Shown: positions 22,706 to 63,200 of the stretch, one piece after another
Numbering within the stretch: position 1 is the first letter of the stretch
Layout of the letters: each line of letters begins with the position of its first letter
Origin: Eutrigla gurnardus
Lineage: Eukaryota > Chordata > Actinopteri > Perciformes > Triglidae
Length of the DNA stretch: 64,000 bases
Direction: 5' to 3'
NCBI GenBank assembly: GCA_963514095.1
Contig: OY741285.1
Location: 5,170,375 to 5,234,374, forward strand
The notes under the pieces: model-generated
What the model was told of the DNA's origin: nothing
What the model saw: only the letters and a program-made list of their open reading frames with translations
The model's database searches: none
Made by a program: the position numbers and the translations under genes

Positions 22706-24531
22706 TAGAAGAATTCTTAAAGGAAAATGGTTTATATATTTGCGGTGTAAGGCGAACGGATCAAGCCCAGGAAAGGTGGTCGCCTTCCCTTAATCAAATC
22801 TTCCTCCAGGCCACACAATGTAATCCCCACTGTTTCTTTCCTCATATTGACGTTTAGCATTCCAGAGGTGCGTTAATTTGATCGAGTTCAATGCAGCTGT
22901 GCGGAGCATCAAACGGCGTTCGAGAGAATACGCAACATGTTATTGTTGCTAACAGAATAGGCCGTTACATAAGCGGTAAATTGGGTCACGGGGGCAGGGG
23001 TTGCCTTTTTAGTGTGCGAAAAAAACATAAAAGCAAACCCCCCTCCTCAAGGCAAACGGAGAGTGATGCAGCAAGGAGAAGGAAAGGAGACAACATCATA
23101 AAAACCGTGGCATCACAAGACCTTGAAAAATCTCCCTCTAGAATGAACAAGAGCTGGAAGACGGTCACGCTGAAATTCTTCAACATCTCCACGTATTCCA
23201 CAATCTACCATGCAGCCTCCTCTCCTTCCTCGGGGGAGCGTGCGTCGGCTAAATGTTGTCTTGTGTCGAGGTGAAAGCCGTGCATTCTTGATCGCCCAGG
23301 AGGGGAAAGAGTCACAAGCAAACATACAGCACAGGTCTGTCTCTCTATCTCCCTCCGTCATAGCACAGCTGCTGGTCTGTGCCTTCCACAAACATCATAA
23401 GACGGAGAATTTAGGGCAGTTGCTCACACTTATGTCCATCTCTGATCCCGAACATGATAATGCCGTCACCGAGATAAATAAAAATAGACCATGACGCCGA
23501 AACTTTGACTGTGAGAACAGCATATGGTTGTCACGAGCGCCAAAAGGACGCTGGCAGCACTTTTGAACTCGGCGATTAGCAGCTCTGCATGCCGCTCGGC
23601 GGTACGGGGTCGCCATGGGGTCAAAACGGGTTTTAAGTGAACTCTATGTAGCCAGTTCCACGTTGTTCCGCGAAAGTGACCCCGTCGCTAAGCAACCATG
23701 ACAATTCATATGCTGAAAGTGCAACATTGTATCACGACTGTGAACCAGCGTTTGTTGAGCTACCCGTTTTTATAAATGTATGTCACAAACATCCAGATGC
23801 AGGAGACCAGTGTTCATGTCCTGGGTAAAACTCAACATAAATATTGATATTTTGTCATCAGAGTCATAAGTTAATGCGTAGTTAGTTAATTTTGCCAAGA
23901 GTCCCTAGTAACGTCAGTTTTGAAGCTTATAGCGCTCAGCGTTCGTACAGTGATAATATGCTGTTGACGGCTTGTTTACACTGCCCCCAAGTGGACAAAA
24001 AAACAGTTATTGCAGGTTTAAGTCACATATGTGCTACTTGGCATATATTGGGGCAAGTTTTACTGATAAACGTCTACATCTTTTGAAATGCTGAGACTGA
24101 TTAAAAGGTTTTTTTTGCACACTGTAAGACTCAAGTAGAAAAAAAGAGGAATTTCCCTTCCAGTTGATATCATCCCATCATTTTCTGCCTGTATTCTCTC
24201 TTCTTTCATCCCCATCCTTCTTTCCTTTCTTCAGGATTAAAACATTCCACACACACACTGAATGTGTGGCCCCCTCCTAAAAAAAAACCCAAACAGATTC
24301 CTTTTAATCTTTCTATCACTCCTATCCTTCTTTAGCCTTTGCAGCAGCCTGTTCTATGCGACCCTGACCTTTCCCCACGGATGCACTTAAATCCTCTCTC
24401 TGTCTGAAAACCTGGACCACTTGAGTCACGTCGCTGCAAAACACTAAATATAAATGTTTGATCTCTTATTGCGTAGATGCAGATGTGTCCAAGGTGTCCC
24501 ACCCCCTCTGCTGGTGCGCAGGAGATGGATA

Positions 24532-24537
24532 CACGTG
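24532..24537 (+). promoter_or_regulatory. CACGTG E-box upstream of opn4
   Basis: Palindromic CACGTG about 300 bases before the opn4 start. A second CACGTG lies just inside intron 1 (25043-25048). Such sites bind bHLH factors including CLOCK/BMAL1 and USF; function here is inferred. Confidence 0.35.
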
Positions 24538-24837
24538 GTGTTGATTGCGCGGTTGTGTTATTAATTATTAGCCCTTTACGTGTCTGTTGGCGGAGGAAGA
24601 GCCTAGGAAAAGTAAAAAATCCCGGCAGCAGGGATTGGACGAGAGACAGAGAGGACTTCTTTCCCACCCCTGCCTGCACAGCTGCTGTGCAGCCAGTAGC
24701 CCCTGTCGGTGAGGCAGGAGAGCAGGGCGGCGGTGATGAGTTGCCACTTGGACTCCTAGACCACCTCACGTAGTCGACACCGCGCCTCTCTGCTCCCACT
24801 TAAAGCGTTTTTCGTTAACCACCGTGGACGGGGGGGG

Positions 24838-39522
<14,685 letters not shown>

Positions 39523-40659
39523 ACAACTGGACAGAAGCGCATCATCCGTATGTAAACCGTGTGTGCATGTGTGTTGATATCACGCTACGTGGGACTTTTC
39601 TGTACCGGCATGCTGCTCGCTAGTAATGGTAACTCTCAGCCAGAGCACGCGCTTTATTTTTATTTTTAAACATTTTTTTTTTGTTCATACATGGTGTGAG
39701 TTTGCGAGTGTGAATGCACAGTCAAATTAAACACGTGTGCGTATTTGCACGTTCCTTTTACTTTTTTTCTGACATATCATGGTGGTTGGAGGAGGATTAC
39801 CTCGGGAGCCGACGGCAGCAAATTAGCCTTAAATACACAATGTGAAAAGTGAAATATCTAGGGTTGGGCTATTGATTCGATTTTTATTGACTGTTTTAGA
39901 TTCTTGTCATGGTATTTGAGAAGAACCCAAAATACAAAAATGTCTAAATCTTGCCGTACATAACCTGAATGTGCTGTTTACCAACTGTTAGCTTCTGGGG
40001 CAATATGACTACAACTGGGGACATCAACCATGAAAAGTTAGTTTATGAGCCATATTTTAAACATGCATTAATGCATACTGTGAAGCACAGTAGGTCAATA
40101 CTTTGGTTTTTGACTCATTTATTTCTCTAAATATGAAATCATTTCCAACCCAGAACGATAACAAATCTATTGTTTGTGTATTTCCTATTTACTATGAATA
40201 CTGATATTAAAGATGCATTAAGCAGTATTTGCTACATTCTAATTAAAAGAAATGACTCCTGTTACTGGTGACGCTACTGATCCCACTGAGAACCAACATC
40301 CTACACTGCAACTACAACTACATGCAGGTTGAAACCACTTTCAAACTCGTCATTTTGGTTCTCAAAGAACTTAAATCATGCTGCTTATTATAAAACGATG
40401 AGCAGCCCGCGGCGCAGGAGTTAGCTCGAGCTGAAGTGACAGTGAATTCTGGGTGAACTTCATCGGGCTGCTCGTCCTGTTTATTCTAGATGTGTAGGTT
40501 AACAGTTTGCCAGCACTTGTTGCTCCCATGTGTCAAATCTATTCAGGCAGCCCACGCGTAGATTTTTCACCACGTGAAAGCTATTTTTTTTTTTCTTTCT
40601 ATTGTGTATTTTTGTATTTATTATTTGAGATTTATTTCAGATTGACTGAAGTGTCTTCT

Positions 40660-40680
40660 GGGGGGGGGGGGGGGGGGGGG
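40660..40680. repeat. Poly-G run
   Basis: 21 guanines within the presumed opn4 3' UTR; another run of 14 is near 40830. Confidence 0.9.
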
Positions 40681-40967
40681 TGCATTTTATTTAAAAATGA
40701 CCTCTCCGATGCAACGCTGCAGACACGAGAGAGCCTCACGCTAACACGCAAAAACCACCGCAAATGAATTTAAATTCAGATCAACCTGTGGGAAAAACAC
40801 TGCTACTGTAATACTGTTATGTACTGATAGGGGGGGGGGGGGGCATGAGAGGATACCATCACATTGTTTCCCCTCTGGCTGTTTGTAATTGATTAATCTA
40901 TTCCTGGTGACATGCAGCACCACGGATCAGGTCACAGATATGTCACAACACCATAGAACATCACCGA

Positions 40968-41080
<113 letters not shown>

Positions 41081-41629
41081 ACTGAATAACTCAGTACTGT
41101 ACTTTGCATTCCTCTTGATGCCATACCTTGCTGTTATATCTACTTTGAGATGTTCAGACAGCAGTTTACTTCATTACCTTACTGTGTACTAAGGGTGTGC
41201 TTTCAGTATTGTTATTATAGATGTAATCATAGACAGATGTACCGAACGCCAACTATGTGTTTTGACATCTGACTTTTTATTATTATTTCCAAAGCTCTTT
41301 TTCTCTGTACATTGCGGTTCCTTTTGACATTCCTAAGATCGCTGCATCCTTGACTATGATTGTAATTACTGTTCTCTGAAGTGGCAAACAGTCAAATGAA
41401 AGCTTCAAATCTTTGTTAACGAGGCAACAAATGGTTGAATCATTCCCGCCGTTGCTCATTTGTCCTGTAGTACTCATGAATGAATGTTCAAAATGACGTG
41501 TTATGACCATGTGTTTCCTGAAAAATTTTAATTCTGCTTTAATGAAGTGATCGTTCAATGGAAGTGATGGTTACATGTTGATTTTGTTTTCTTTGTACAA
41601 AATGTTTTGTGTTGTTATTTATTTTTCTA

Positions 41630-41635
41630 AATAAA
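41630..41635 (+). terminator. opn4: Candidate opn4 polyadenylation signal
   Basis: Canonical AATAAA in a T-rich context downstream of the opn4 stop. It is the first canonical hexamer in a strong setting before the ldb3 upstream region. Use is inferred, not shown. Confidence 0.4.
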
Positions 41636-41660
41636 AATGTTGCTAAATTCTAGCGGCCAC

Positions 41661-42899
41661 ACCTCGTCTTGAACGAGCTTGCACTTAATCATTTCCATGA
41701 CTGCGGTCACTGCAGCTCCTAAAGCATCCATCCGTCAGCGCTGACCGACGGATATATTCATGAATGATTTGGTCGGTTTCCCGAATGGAAGAAATCCATC
41801 GAGCACAGCAGATAACAGCTGGAACATCCTGATGTTAGATAACGCGGTGCCGTCAGCCGAGGTCACACCCGTCCGATATATCCGGGGACAGATGTGGTGG
41901 ACGGGTGATCCAGCATGGTGTTTGACCTGAATAGGCGTCCCTGCAGAACTTTGGTGCCCTGCAGAGGTGAAAATCGGTACTCGGTTTGCACGCGATGGAC
42001 GTTCGTGAGGTGAGGTAGGTAGAGGCTGCAAACTTTAGTAACTCAAGCTAAGAATGGTGTTTAAACAAACCCCTATTTATCTCTACAGGAGAAGTATGAG
42101 GTGGCATGAAATGGAAACACTCACTTAAGATTACTTACATTATTTGAGTAAATGTGCTTAAAAAAATATTATATTTAATACAAATCAAAGAATATATATA
42201 TATGGTAAGATGAGATATGCTGTAGTAGCTTCAGGTGTGTAGCTTTGTCTTTCATCTCGGCTTCAGGTCATTTAATGAAAGCGTTTGAAATGCTAAATCA
42301 TACATTTTGGGAGTTAAATTATCTTATTTTAGCACAAATTATTGAAGCCGGGGGAATATCTACTTTGGATTGTCCATAATCTGCAGTTAAAAGCTAAGAA
42401 ATTGTCTTTTTTTTCTTGTTTGTGTGCTTTTTGTAACGATGTGTGAGCTGTTTCCACTTAAAACAAGTTTTCATTTCCCTTTTGCACTCCTATCTTGAAA
42501 AATGTGATAATTTGTGGATCACCTGCCCTCTAGAAGGCAATATCAAATCTATACACAGTCGGAAATTATAAATCTTAACTAAAATGTAGGCAGATATGCT
42601 TGACCTTTGACAGGGACCCCTGATCCCTTCAGTCTCTATGCTAAGCTAAGCTAACCGTCTTCTCTCTGGCTCCCTGTGTTTCAGATGGACATCAGAGTGG
42701 CGTCGACCTTCTCATCTCATCAGCGGAGAACTCACATTTAATGGAATAGTTGGAGTGAAGGTATTCAGGTCGCCCACCGAGAGTGTCGATACGGATCGTT
42801 AGGTATTGATAATGATAGATGGATGATCATTGGCTCGTGTTCACTTCCTGCTCATGGGGGACCAGGACATGATTACAAAGACAGGCCTGTCAACACCCG
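41661..42899. other. opn4-ldb3 intergenic
   Basis: A minus-strand open frame of 98 codons (41735-42031) is unrecognised. A minus-oriented TTAGC repeat fragment lies near 42,595-42,665. Confidence 0.5.
42595..42665 (-). repeat. TTAGC repeat fragment, reverse orientation
   Basis: CCTTCAGTCTCTATGCTAAG followed by CTAAGCTAACCGTCTTCT is the reverse complement of the family landmarks. Confidence 0.5.
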
Positions 42900-55472
<12,573 letters not shown>

Positions 55473-56020
55473 AGAGGAGAGAGAGAGGAGGACATGAGGA
55501 GGAAGACATGGACAAAAGCGTGGCAGTGAACAGGAAGAGGGGGATAAATTGTGGAGGGATATAAAAAAAGGAACAGGAACAGGAGGAGGAAACTCCTCAG
55601 GAATGTGAGGTAGTGTTGGAGCCTCGATTAGTATGTGAGATACTAACTGTTAGTGTGAGAATGCTATGTGTTCATAAGCTCAAGATTACCTGTCAAATGT
55701 GTCCGTCAGCTGCTAAGACCTGATCTTGCATTTGGGTTTTTCTTTCTTTCTTTGTCTCCCGTCTGTTTGGGGTTCTGTCTCTCTTAAAATGAAAGGGAAA
55801 TTGTACAAAAAAACGACTTGTGTGAAAATGCAGAACCGGTGTTTCTTCTAGTACATGAACCGCATTCACCAACATATGAATTTTAACACAACGCATGCTC
55901 GTGAGAAGGCACAAAAGGACAAATGCACACATAGAGATTTACCAACATTTTACAGTATGTAAAAAAAAATGCACTCAAAAATGTACTTATATCAATGTGA
56001 ATAAATGTTTTCTTAAAACC
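55473..56020 (+). other. ldb3: ldb3 3' UTR (inferred)
   Basis: A/G-rich noncoding sequence after the stop, ending near a canonical AATAAA at 56000-56005. Confidence 0.55.
56000..56005 (+). terminator. ldb3: Candidate ldb3 polyadenylation signal
   Basis: AATAAA 528 bases after the ldb3 stop, followed by a T-rich element. It is the first canonical hexamer after the stop in such a context. Confidence 0.5.
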
Positions 56021-56427
56021 ACATGACTTTTTTTACATTTTTGTTTAATTCATTGCAGCGTGACTTCCCTCTGAAGTTAGACAGAGAAAATTAAAAAATG
56101 TTGAAAGGAAATGAAGGTGGTGGAGATGAGAAAGAAATGGGCGGCGTGGATAATTTAAGTAGCTGGGGGGGAAAGCCTTGTGTAAATTAACAATGCACTC
56201 TCAGATTAATATTTAGGCTATCATGAGTGTATGCAACTATGTGATATACACTGTACATAAGCTTGTTTTGATTCTGTAGTCAGTTGTATAACTGCTATTG
56301 CAAAGGCATTATAAAAAATGTCAGTATAACAATGATAGGCCTATAATATTATTAATGTCCTTGGACTACATGTCCAGGACCATCATCCAGACATAATGCT
56401 GTGTCATGATGTTGTTATGTGTCCAGA

Positions 56428-56443
56428 CCACCAGAGGGCAGTG
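56428..56443 (+). promoter_or_regulatory. CTCF-like motif between ldb3 and sncg
   Basis: CCACCAGAGGGCAGTG matches the CTCF core (CCASYAGRKGGCR) at every position. It sits between the ldb3 polyadenylation signal and the sncg promoter, where an insulator would be expected. Binding is inferred. Confidence 0.45.
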
Positions 56444-56650
56444 GGATTCTGTACACTCTGAATATGAGAGGTCCTCCTCTCTGCAAAACCGCACCGCTCC
56501 AAATATATCATTTTACTCCTTTTGTTTTATGAGATGTCGATGTGGACCAAATGCAAAGGAAAATATAGAATATCATGTAGTTGCAGCAGCTTATTTTTTT
56601 TATTTGTGTTCCTATCGCTCCGCTTGTATCTTTATATATAATATTTAATG

Positions 56651-56675
56651 ATATATATATATATATATATATATA
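56651..56675. repeat. TA microsatellite
   Basis: 25 bp of AT repeat. Confidence 0.9.
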
Positions 56676-56850
56676 ACATTAAAAATGGAGTCACATATTG
56701 TTATATAAAAACCATAGACAGAATTGCTGTTCTGCTGAGCTGGCATGTCTGGGAGAAACGGGTGGAGGGCGGGTGGCAGTCGTGACTCATCCAGGTGGAG
56801 ATGAAAAAGCATTTTCTCTCCTCCTTGCAAGAATACAAATGGCTGCAGGT

Positions 56851-56910
<60 letters not shown>
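56851..56910. repeat. TC microsatellite
   Basis: 60 bp of CT repeat with one G interruption. Confidence 0.95.
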
Positions 56911-57149
56911 AATCCAATAAAATGCATTCAATATAGTGATATACAGTATTTAAACAACCGGTTACCTACTGAGGAAGAGGGAATCGCATGTTTGGGACTA
57001 GCTGTGTGATCACAGATTACATGACGAAATCTGAGAAACACTACGATGTGGAGAAGAAGAAGAAAAAAAGAAATCTTCTGCTTCCAGTGATGAAGCTCTG
57101 CTGGTTATGTAACAGCACTCACAAGCTCGCCGTCTAGAAAAGGTGTGTC

Positions 57150-57423
57150 CACAGCAACCTGCCAATCAAAGTACACTGAGCATGAGTGACAATCATCAGG
57201 GGGGGGGGGGATCACGAGTGGAGGCGTGGCCGGGTTGCAGCATGATGTGAAAATGCTGCAGCATCCGGGTCGTTCCTCCTCCTCCTCCTCCTCCTCCTCC
57301 TCTCCATCTTGTGCATACCAGCTGTTTCCTCCCCCCTTCTTTCTCTCAGTCTGTGTGCTGTAGCTCTGCTGTGCGGTCCTCTCAGCCCTCTGTTGTAGCA
57401 TCGAAGGGAGGAGGAGCCACTAG

Positions 57424-57454
<31 letters not shown>

Positions 57455-57597
57455 GCACACACACATACACACACACATACACACACACACACACAGGCAC
57501 ACTCTCACATCCCACATCATCTCTTCTGCACGCTCACCGTTAAGCACCAGCCAGGCCTGTATTGGAGCAGGGGAGCCCAGCCGTCTCATCGCCCAAG
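57150..57597 (+). promoter_or_regulatory. sncg: sncg promoter/5' UTR region
   Basis: CCAAT at 57162-57166, a GC-box-like gaggcgtggc near 57220, a TCC repeat (about 57276-57302) and a CA repeat (57424-57495) precede the ATG. Start site not determined. Confidence 0.35.
57424..57495. repeat. CA microsatellite in sncg 5' region
   Basis: About 72 bp of CA repeat with GCAC and ATAC interruptions, 100 bp upstream of the ATG. Confidence 0.95.
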
Positions 57598-57718
57598 ATG
57601 GATGTACTGATGAAGGGGTTCTCCATGGCCAAGGAGGGGGTGGTGGCCGCCGCAGAGAAGACCAAAGCCGGCATGGAGGAGGCGGCAGCCAAGACTAAGG
57701 AAGGGGTGATGTATGTAG
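57598..57718 (+). CDS. sncg: sncg coding exon 1
   Basis: Begins ATGGATGTACTGATGAAGGG; donor gtatgt at 57719, phase 1. Contains three KTKEGV-type repeats and ends VMYVG. Confidence 0.95.
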
Positions 57719-58730
57719 GTATGTAAAAACATCTCGTCTGCGGAGCGTGGCCGGGTTGTGTGCAGAAAAAGGAAAGGAGGTATGTTTGGGGGGGGACCCG
57801 TGAGAAGCGACATTGGGAGGAGGACGAGGAGGAGGAAGGGACGGAGGGAGCCCTGGCTGGATTCTGCTGCAGGACTGGTGCAGGGCAGAGGGCGGGGGTC
57901 TGAAAGGGTGAACGATGGACGGTGAGGAGGGGGAGTTGGATGGGGAAAAAGTTGTAATTGGGTAGCAGGTCAGTAGCTGGCAGAGGACTGGGCTGCCTTA
58001 AAAGAATAAAGGAGGAGAAGAGAGGCAGGATTAAGCTTTTATCACCTGTCCTACTTTATTCAACCGCCGTAAAATGGTTTGTGGATCGGCTTTTAGAAGG
58101 ACATCCGGTGATGGAGTCCTCAGAGACTCAGGTTATATTAATCTACAGAAGAGTTGACCTACATTCGATAGGCTGCCGTGCACTCTTGTTCAACGATGCA
58201 CATATATGAGGACGGACAGAGATTTCCCATTTAAAATGCGTTTCAGATGCTTCACATGGTCACGCTGTGGCTTCCGGTAGCTCGAGCAGCGAATGCGTCA
58301 CATCTCAAGGTTACCTCGAGCGCCAGGCTTTTTAGGCCGCCAGAGAGGGGAGGGGCAAAAGTAGGAGGGTGGGTGAGGAGTTGGCGGATTCTTCGTCGTC
58401 GTCGTCGTCGTCGTGTGTCACACGACAGCTTCAATGGAATCAATTAAACGTGATGAAATGAAAGAGAGGAAAAAGACAGAATGGGTGAAGGAGGCGATGT
58501 CCTGAGCTGAAAAAGTGGGGAGGGAGGTGAGGAAGAAAGGGCAAGGATCACTTGAGCACTGCAGCAATTTGCTCTTCCATCATACCCCCCCCCCCCCCCC
58601 CCCAACCCAACCTCACCAACGCTCGTGTCGATGCGTTCGTGGCGTTGCAGCAGCAGCATTTGCCTGCCAGCGTGTGCCGCTTTGGTGACTAACCACCTTT
58701 CTCCACCCGCAGCTCTTAACCCACCCCCCC

Positions 58731-58785
<55 letters not shown>

Positions 58786-60210
58786 CACCACCCATCCTGG
58801 GGAAAGATGGAGGGATGCAGGAGGAGAGACAGAGAAATCGAGAGAAGGGAGGGGTGTTATGTCAGAAAACCATTTGAGCTTCTAGTCTCTGTATGAACAG
58901 ATGGAAGGGCAGGAAGAGAGTTGACATAGTGATGGAGGTGGAGGGATGACAGTAGCTGGAAAATAAAAGGGATGTGGTCACGAGCAAAAAAAAAAAAGAG
59001 GGTGTATGGGGGGAGATGGAGAGCAACGTAAGAGGGGTAAAAGAAAAGGGACGCAAAGAGGAGAGGGATCGAGGATCACTGAAGTGAGGAGGGTCGAAGG
59101 CGTCGATAAAGCATTGTAACCGCCTGCTGCAGAGTGTCTTAGTATCAAGGTCTGCACGTCCACTTTGTGTCCGCAATTACATTTGAAAAGTCAGTGAAGG
59201 CAAGCTGCCACAAAATGGCTCCAAAAGCTTGTTTTTATTAGGGCTGCGCAACTAATCGAAACTGCAATTTTCACACATGGCAGATCATATTCTACAGACT
59301 TTAGAAACATCTAGGTTTGGTCCAGATCCTCTCCAAAACCCACACCGTAGTCAGAATGAAGCCAAAATGATCATTCTCTCTAGTTTTTAATGTTGTTGGT
59401 ATTTTTAGCAGTTTATCAATGGTTTTATTTTACGTATATTTATTCGCTATGTTCATGATGTTCATGGTTTTCAGGGCTGGTTGATTAAGATGGGAGCACC
59501 CTAAGTTATTTCCCTGTTTTGTTGTTGTTTTAAATGAATAAAACTTTAAACTACAAATCTGATTTTTCTTTTCAGGACTCATCAATAATACCCAAGAAAA
59601 AGGTTTTTCAATATTGAAATTCAAGTCAGTTTCCCAGGAAACGATTTCCTGCTATTTCATAATTAATATCAGGTCAGCAGTGACTTTGGTCCTGTAAAAA
59701 GAAAACCTTATTAATAATTATTTATGTTTTTTTTATTTATCATGAGTTATTAGCTGCCTTTGTACAAGCCCCCAGCTTGTCACCTGCTTCTGCTCAGCTT
59801 ATTTTTTTGTCTTTTTATGAAATCACACATGTGAATGTCTCTCTGTCCAATATATCGGCATTATTAAAATGTTTCATCAAATCCGGCTAAAGCCACATAT
59901 TTGCACAGTATTTTTTAAAAGGCGAAAGCATTCACACACTCTAATCCGTGCAATCTTCATTTATTGAGGGAAGCTCTCGGTCAGGATTGTCATTTATTAT
60001 CAGGATTATTTAAAGAAAAATGTCTTTTTTTGTTCTGGTTATACACTCGGCAGTGTCCCACGCGTCTCCTGGAGAATTGCATCCGCTTCGGCCCAAATCT
60101 TGTTTGATAATCCAATCTCACTGTCATAGATGCAGTCTGTTCCGTATGAGAGAGGCAGTGACACTCGGGTGGCTCCCCCTGTTGACGAGGAGAAAGAAGC
60201 TGTGTCATTG

Positions 60211-60279
<69 letters not shown>

Positions 60280-63200
60280 GGGCTGTGCTGCAGTACTGCT
60301 CAGTACTCAGGCACGTGGCTCATGTAGCACAGGGAGCGTGCAGAGAGATGGAGGGAAGCAGTGGACGGGGGAGGACGGGGTGGATGCAGGATACTGTCGA
60401 TGGCAGCATCTGTGCAAAAGGGGGAACCGTCGGTGTGCAGGAAATCATGTTATTCTGCCAATGTATACTTCCTCCCAATATTCCTTTATATTAGATCAGA
60501 CCCCCCCCCCTGGCAGATTACATAACCACATTTAATCTGCTTGGGATCATACTGTAACGAACACAGTGCTGCTGAGAGAGGTGCTACACTGTTCACAGGG
60601 TGTTTCACTATAAACGCTAAATTATATATTATTATTTCCATAATACACGACATCATCAAGTTGCCTTGAGCTTCATAGTTCCAAAGGTTGAAAGGGTAAG
60701 ATACAATTATACAATGCAAGTACACAAAGAAAAGATCATGTATGTTAGAAAAACAGGAGTTTTTTTTTAATTTTTTTTTTTAAAAGAGTACAAAACAGCA
60801 GCAGCTACAAAATCTCAGAGGATATGTCTTCACACCTAAACCTCTATGATGCTTCTATGACAAAAATGATACTTCTGAAGTGAAAAGGAAAGTAGATGGG
60901 TGGAAAAGCATCAACAACATCCCAGTTTTACATAGATGTCATTATGATGTTCAGTCAGTTCAAGTAATACGTTTTTAAATTTTAAATACAATTTTTTTGA
61001 TGAATCGAACATCACATCGTTACCTTCCCTCACTGATTTAAAGGGGGGAAAATACTCACAAAATAAAAAATAAATCAACAACAAATGTAAATCAGCCAAA
61101 GTAATAAAAAATATTACTAATTGCAAAAATAAAAATATGTATTTTTTTATTTAAATGCAATAAATTCAAGTAGGAAACATGACTTTGATTGTAATCTCTT
61201 TGATTCTCAGGCAGCAAGACAAAGGAGGGAGTTGTGTCATCAGTAAACACAGGTAAGAAACGCTGGTAGCCTTATCTGTGACCGCAGCACTTAAATGTTT
61301 GAAAAGATCAAGTAATTTATGTCGCTTGTCGGAGATTAATTTCTGTGTGTCTTTCAGTTTCACTAACTGTTCTCCACCTTGCGTCTCAGTGGCCAACAGG
61401 ACCGTGGATCAGACCAACATCGTTGGTGACACGGTGGTCGCCGGGGCCAATGAAGTGTCACAGGCGGGTGTGGAAGGGGTCGAGAACATTGCCGCGTCGA
61501 CCGGGATGGTCAACCAGGTCAGTTACCATGGTAACGTGGGGTTACACCAAAAAAAACACGTCACCAGGAGACCATGAGAAGAGCTGAACTATATGTCTTG
61601 CTTCAAGCTATGGCAGCCTCACAGGGCCAATTTTTTTTATAGAGCTGGTTTGAGTTCAGCCACTAGATGGAGCTGTTTCATCATATTTAACAGAGAGCTG
61701 CAGCATGTCAAGGAAATCTCATTTCCGGTGCCTTCCGTGAGAATATAAACACACCTTGATGGTTCTGCTCTCATTCATTAGGATGCACATATATTCATTT
61801 ACTAGTATTACAGATAATTGGAACCAATTTATGATTTAGAACTTGAGATTTAACTTGAACTTTGCTTGCTTTATCGCTAACATTATCGCCAGCAAAAAAA
61901 TAGTTAGTTGGCTTGCCAAATTACTTCAATATCCATCTATTTTACTGAAATTGTGTTTACTGACAAATGGTGTTGATGAAATAAAAACGTAATATATAAC
62001 ATATTTGTATAAATAAGGATTGCTTTCTGCTAGCCAACAGCGATGCAAGGCAGGGGTAGCCATCAGGCTAACTGTAACCGAAGCTAAGGTTAGCCAGCTA
62101 GCTGTAACTTAGCCACGTGGTATGGGTCTGTTGTCGGTTGATGAAGTAATTTGCTGAGTGCCACGGAGCCTATGTAAATATAGGAACATTACAGCTTTAT
62201 TGTCTATCACTGTTTTTGCTGATGCCAAGGATGCTGGCGACCAAACATGATGAACAGAATGCTGACTGCAGTTCATTTAATGGCCACCAGGGCCATTAAT
62301 AATTTATCATTCCTGAGGTTATATATAGTACCCGTTAAAATGAATAATTTATTATCAAAACTGTGAATTGTTTCAGCATCACATGACCAACACACACACA
62401 CGAGGATGTATTTATAGCACGTACAATGTTGACTGCTGGATCCATTGAAGCTGAAATGTGCTGTAGAATTACGGTGTACAGTCATCCTGAAATCTTTGAT
62501 GGAGCAACACGAAGCCCTCTTTCTGCTCATGAGTTTAATTGAGAAGGCCTTACTTGTTACATTTGTGTCTTCCATGCATGACTTTCCGTCGTGTTGGTGT
62601 TTTTTTTGTTGTTTTTTTATCACCGCGGCAACGCTTCCGTCTTGTGTGTTGTTCTGTGTCGTTGTTCTTGCCTTTTTTTTGGTCGTTCATGTCGTTGTTT
62701 GTGTGTCTCATCTGTGTTTCCCTGATAGGAGGAGCCTGTATACGAGGTGCCTATTGGACAGATCACTGTGGGGGTCATAGGTCATGCTGGGGTGAATGAG
62801 AGACAGAGAGGGGGAACTCTGCACGCTACATGCACCACGTTTGCGGTTTAGCTCGTACCACCTGTGCAATCTAATCCAATGAACCTGCGATGAATCCTTT
62901 CCTGCAGTTTTACGCCAGGATTTACTGCAGGACTGTTGTCTTAGATTACATTAAACGGCACTAATAAACTGGTAACGCTGTATTTAAGCTTATAGCCCAC
63001 AACAGACTAAGTGAGCGTCAAGAGGGAAGAGAAGAAGCTTCGCAAATGAAATATTGTATAACAGCATAAAAACACACAATGTCTCTGTGAGTAACTCACA
63101 ATTTCCTTTTATGAACATCGCAAAAATCCGTCCTCTGACCTCTCAGATGCTCACTCGTTTACGTGGCGTAGGTTACTAAAACTCTCCATTTCTAACCATA

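Larger units (their letters stand above)
21076..24480. other. Intergenic between Tc1 and opn4 promoter
   Basis: No gene recognised. CA/TG microsatellites occur at 22486-22536 and 22672-22705. Confidence 0.55.
56021..57149. other. ldb3-sncg intergenic
   Basis: About 1.1 kb; contains the CTCF-like motif, a TA repeat and a TC repeat. No LIM-domain coding sequence is seen. Confidence 0.75.
57719..61210 (+). other. sncg intron 1
   Basis: 3.5 kb with CA (58731-58785) and TG (60214-60279) microsatellites, a poly-C run near 58,586 and a hAT-like repeat start near 59,238. No exon recognised. Confidence 0.75.

Noticed and set aside
55473..57597. Search for LIM-domain exons after the ldb3 short terminus
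   Set aside because: No Cys/His spacing typical of LIM zinc fingers was seen in any frame, so none is annotated.
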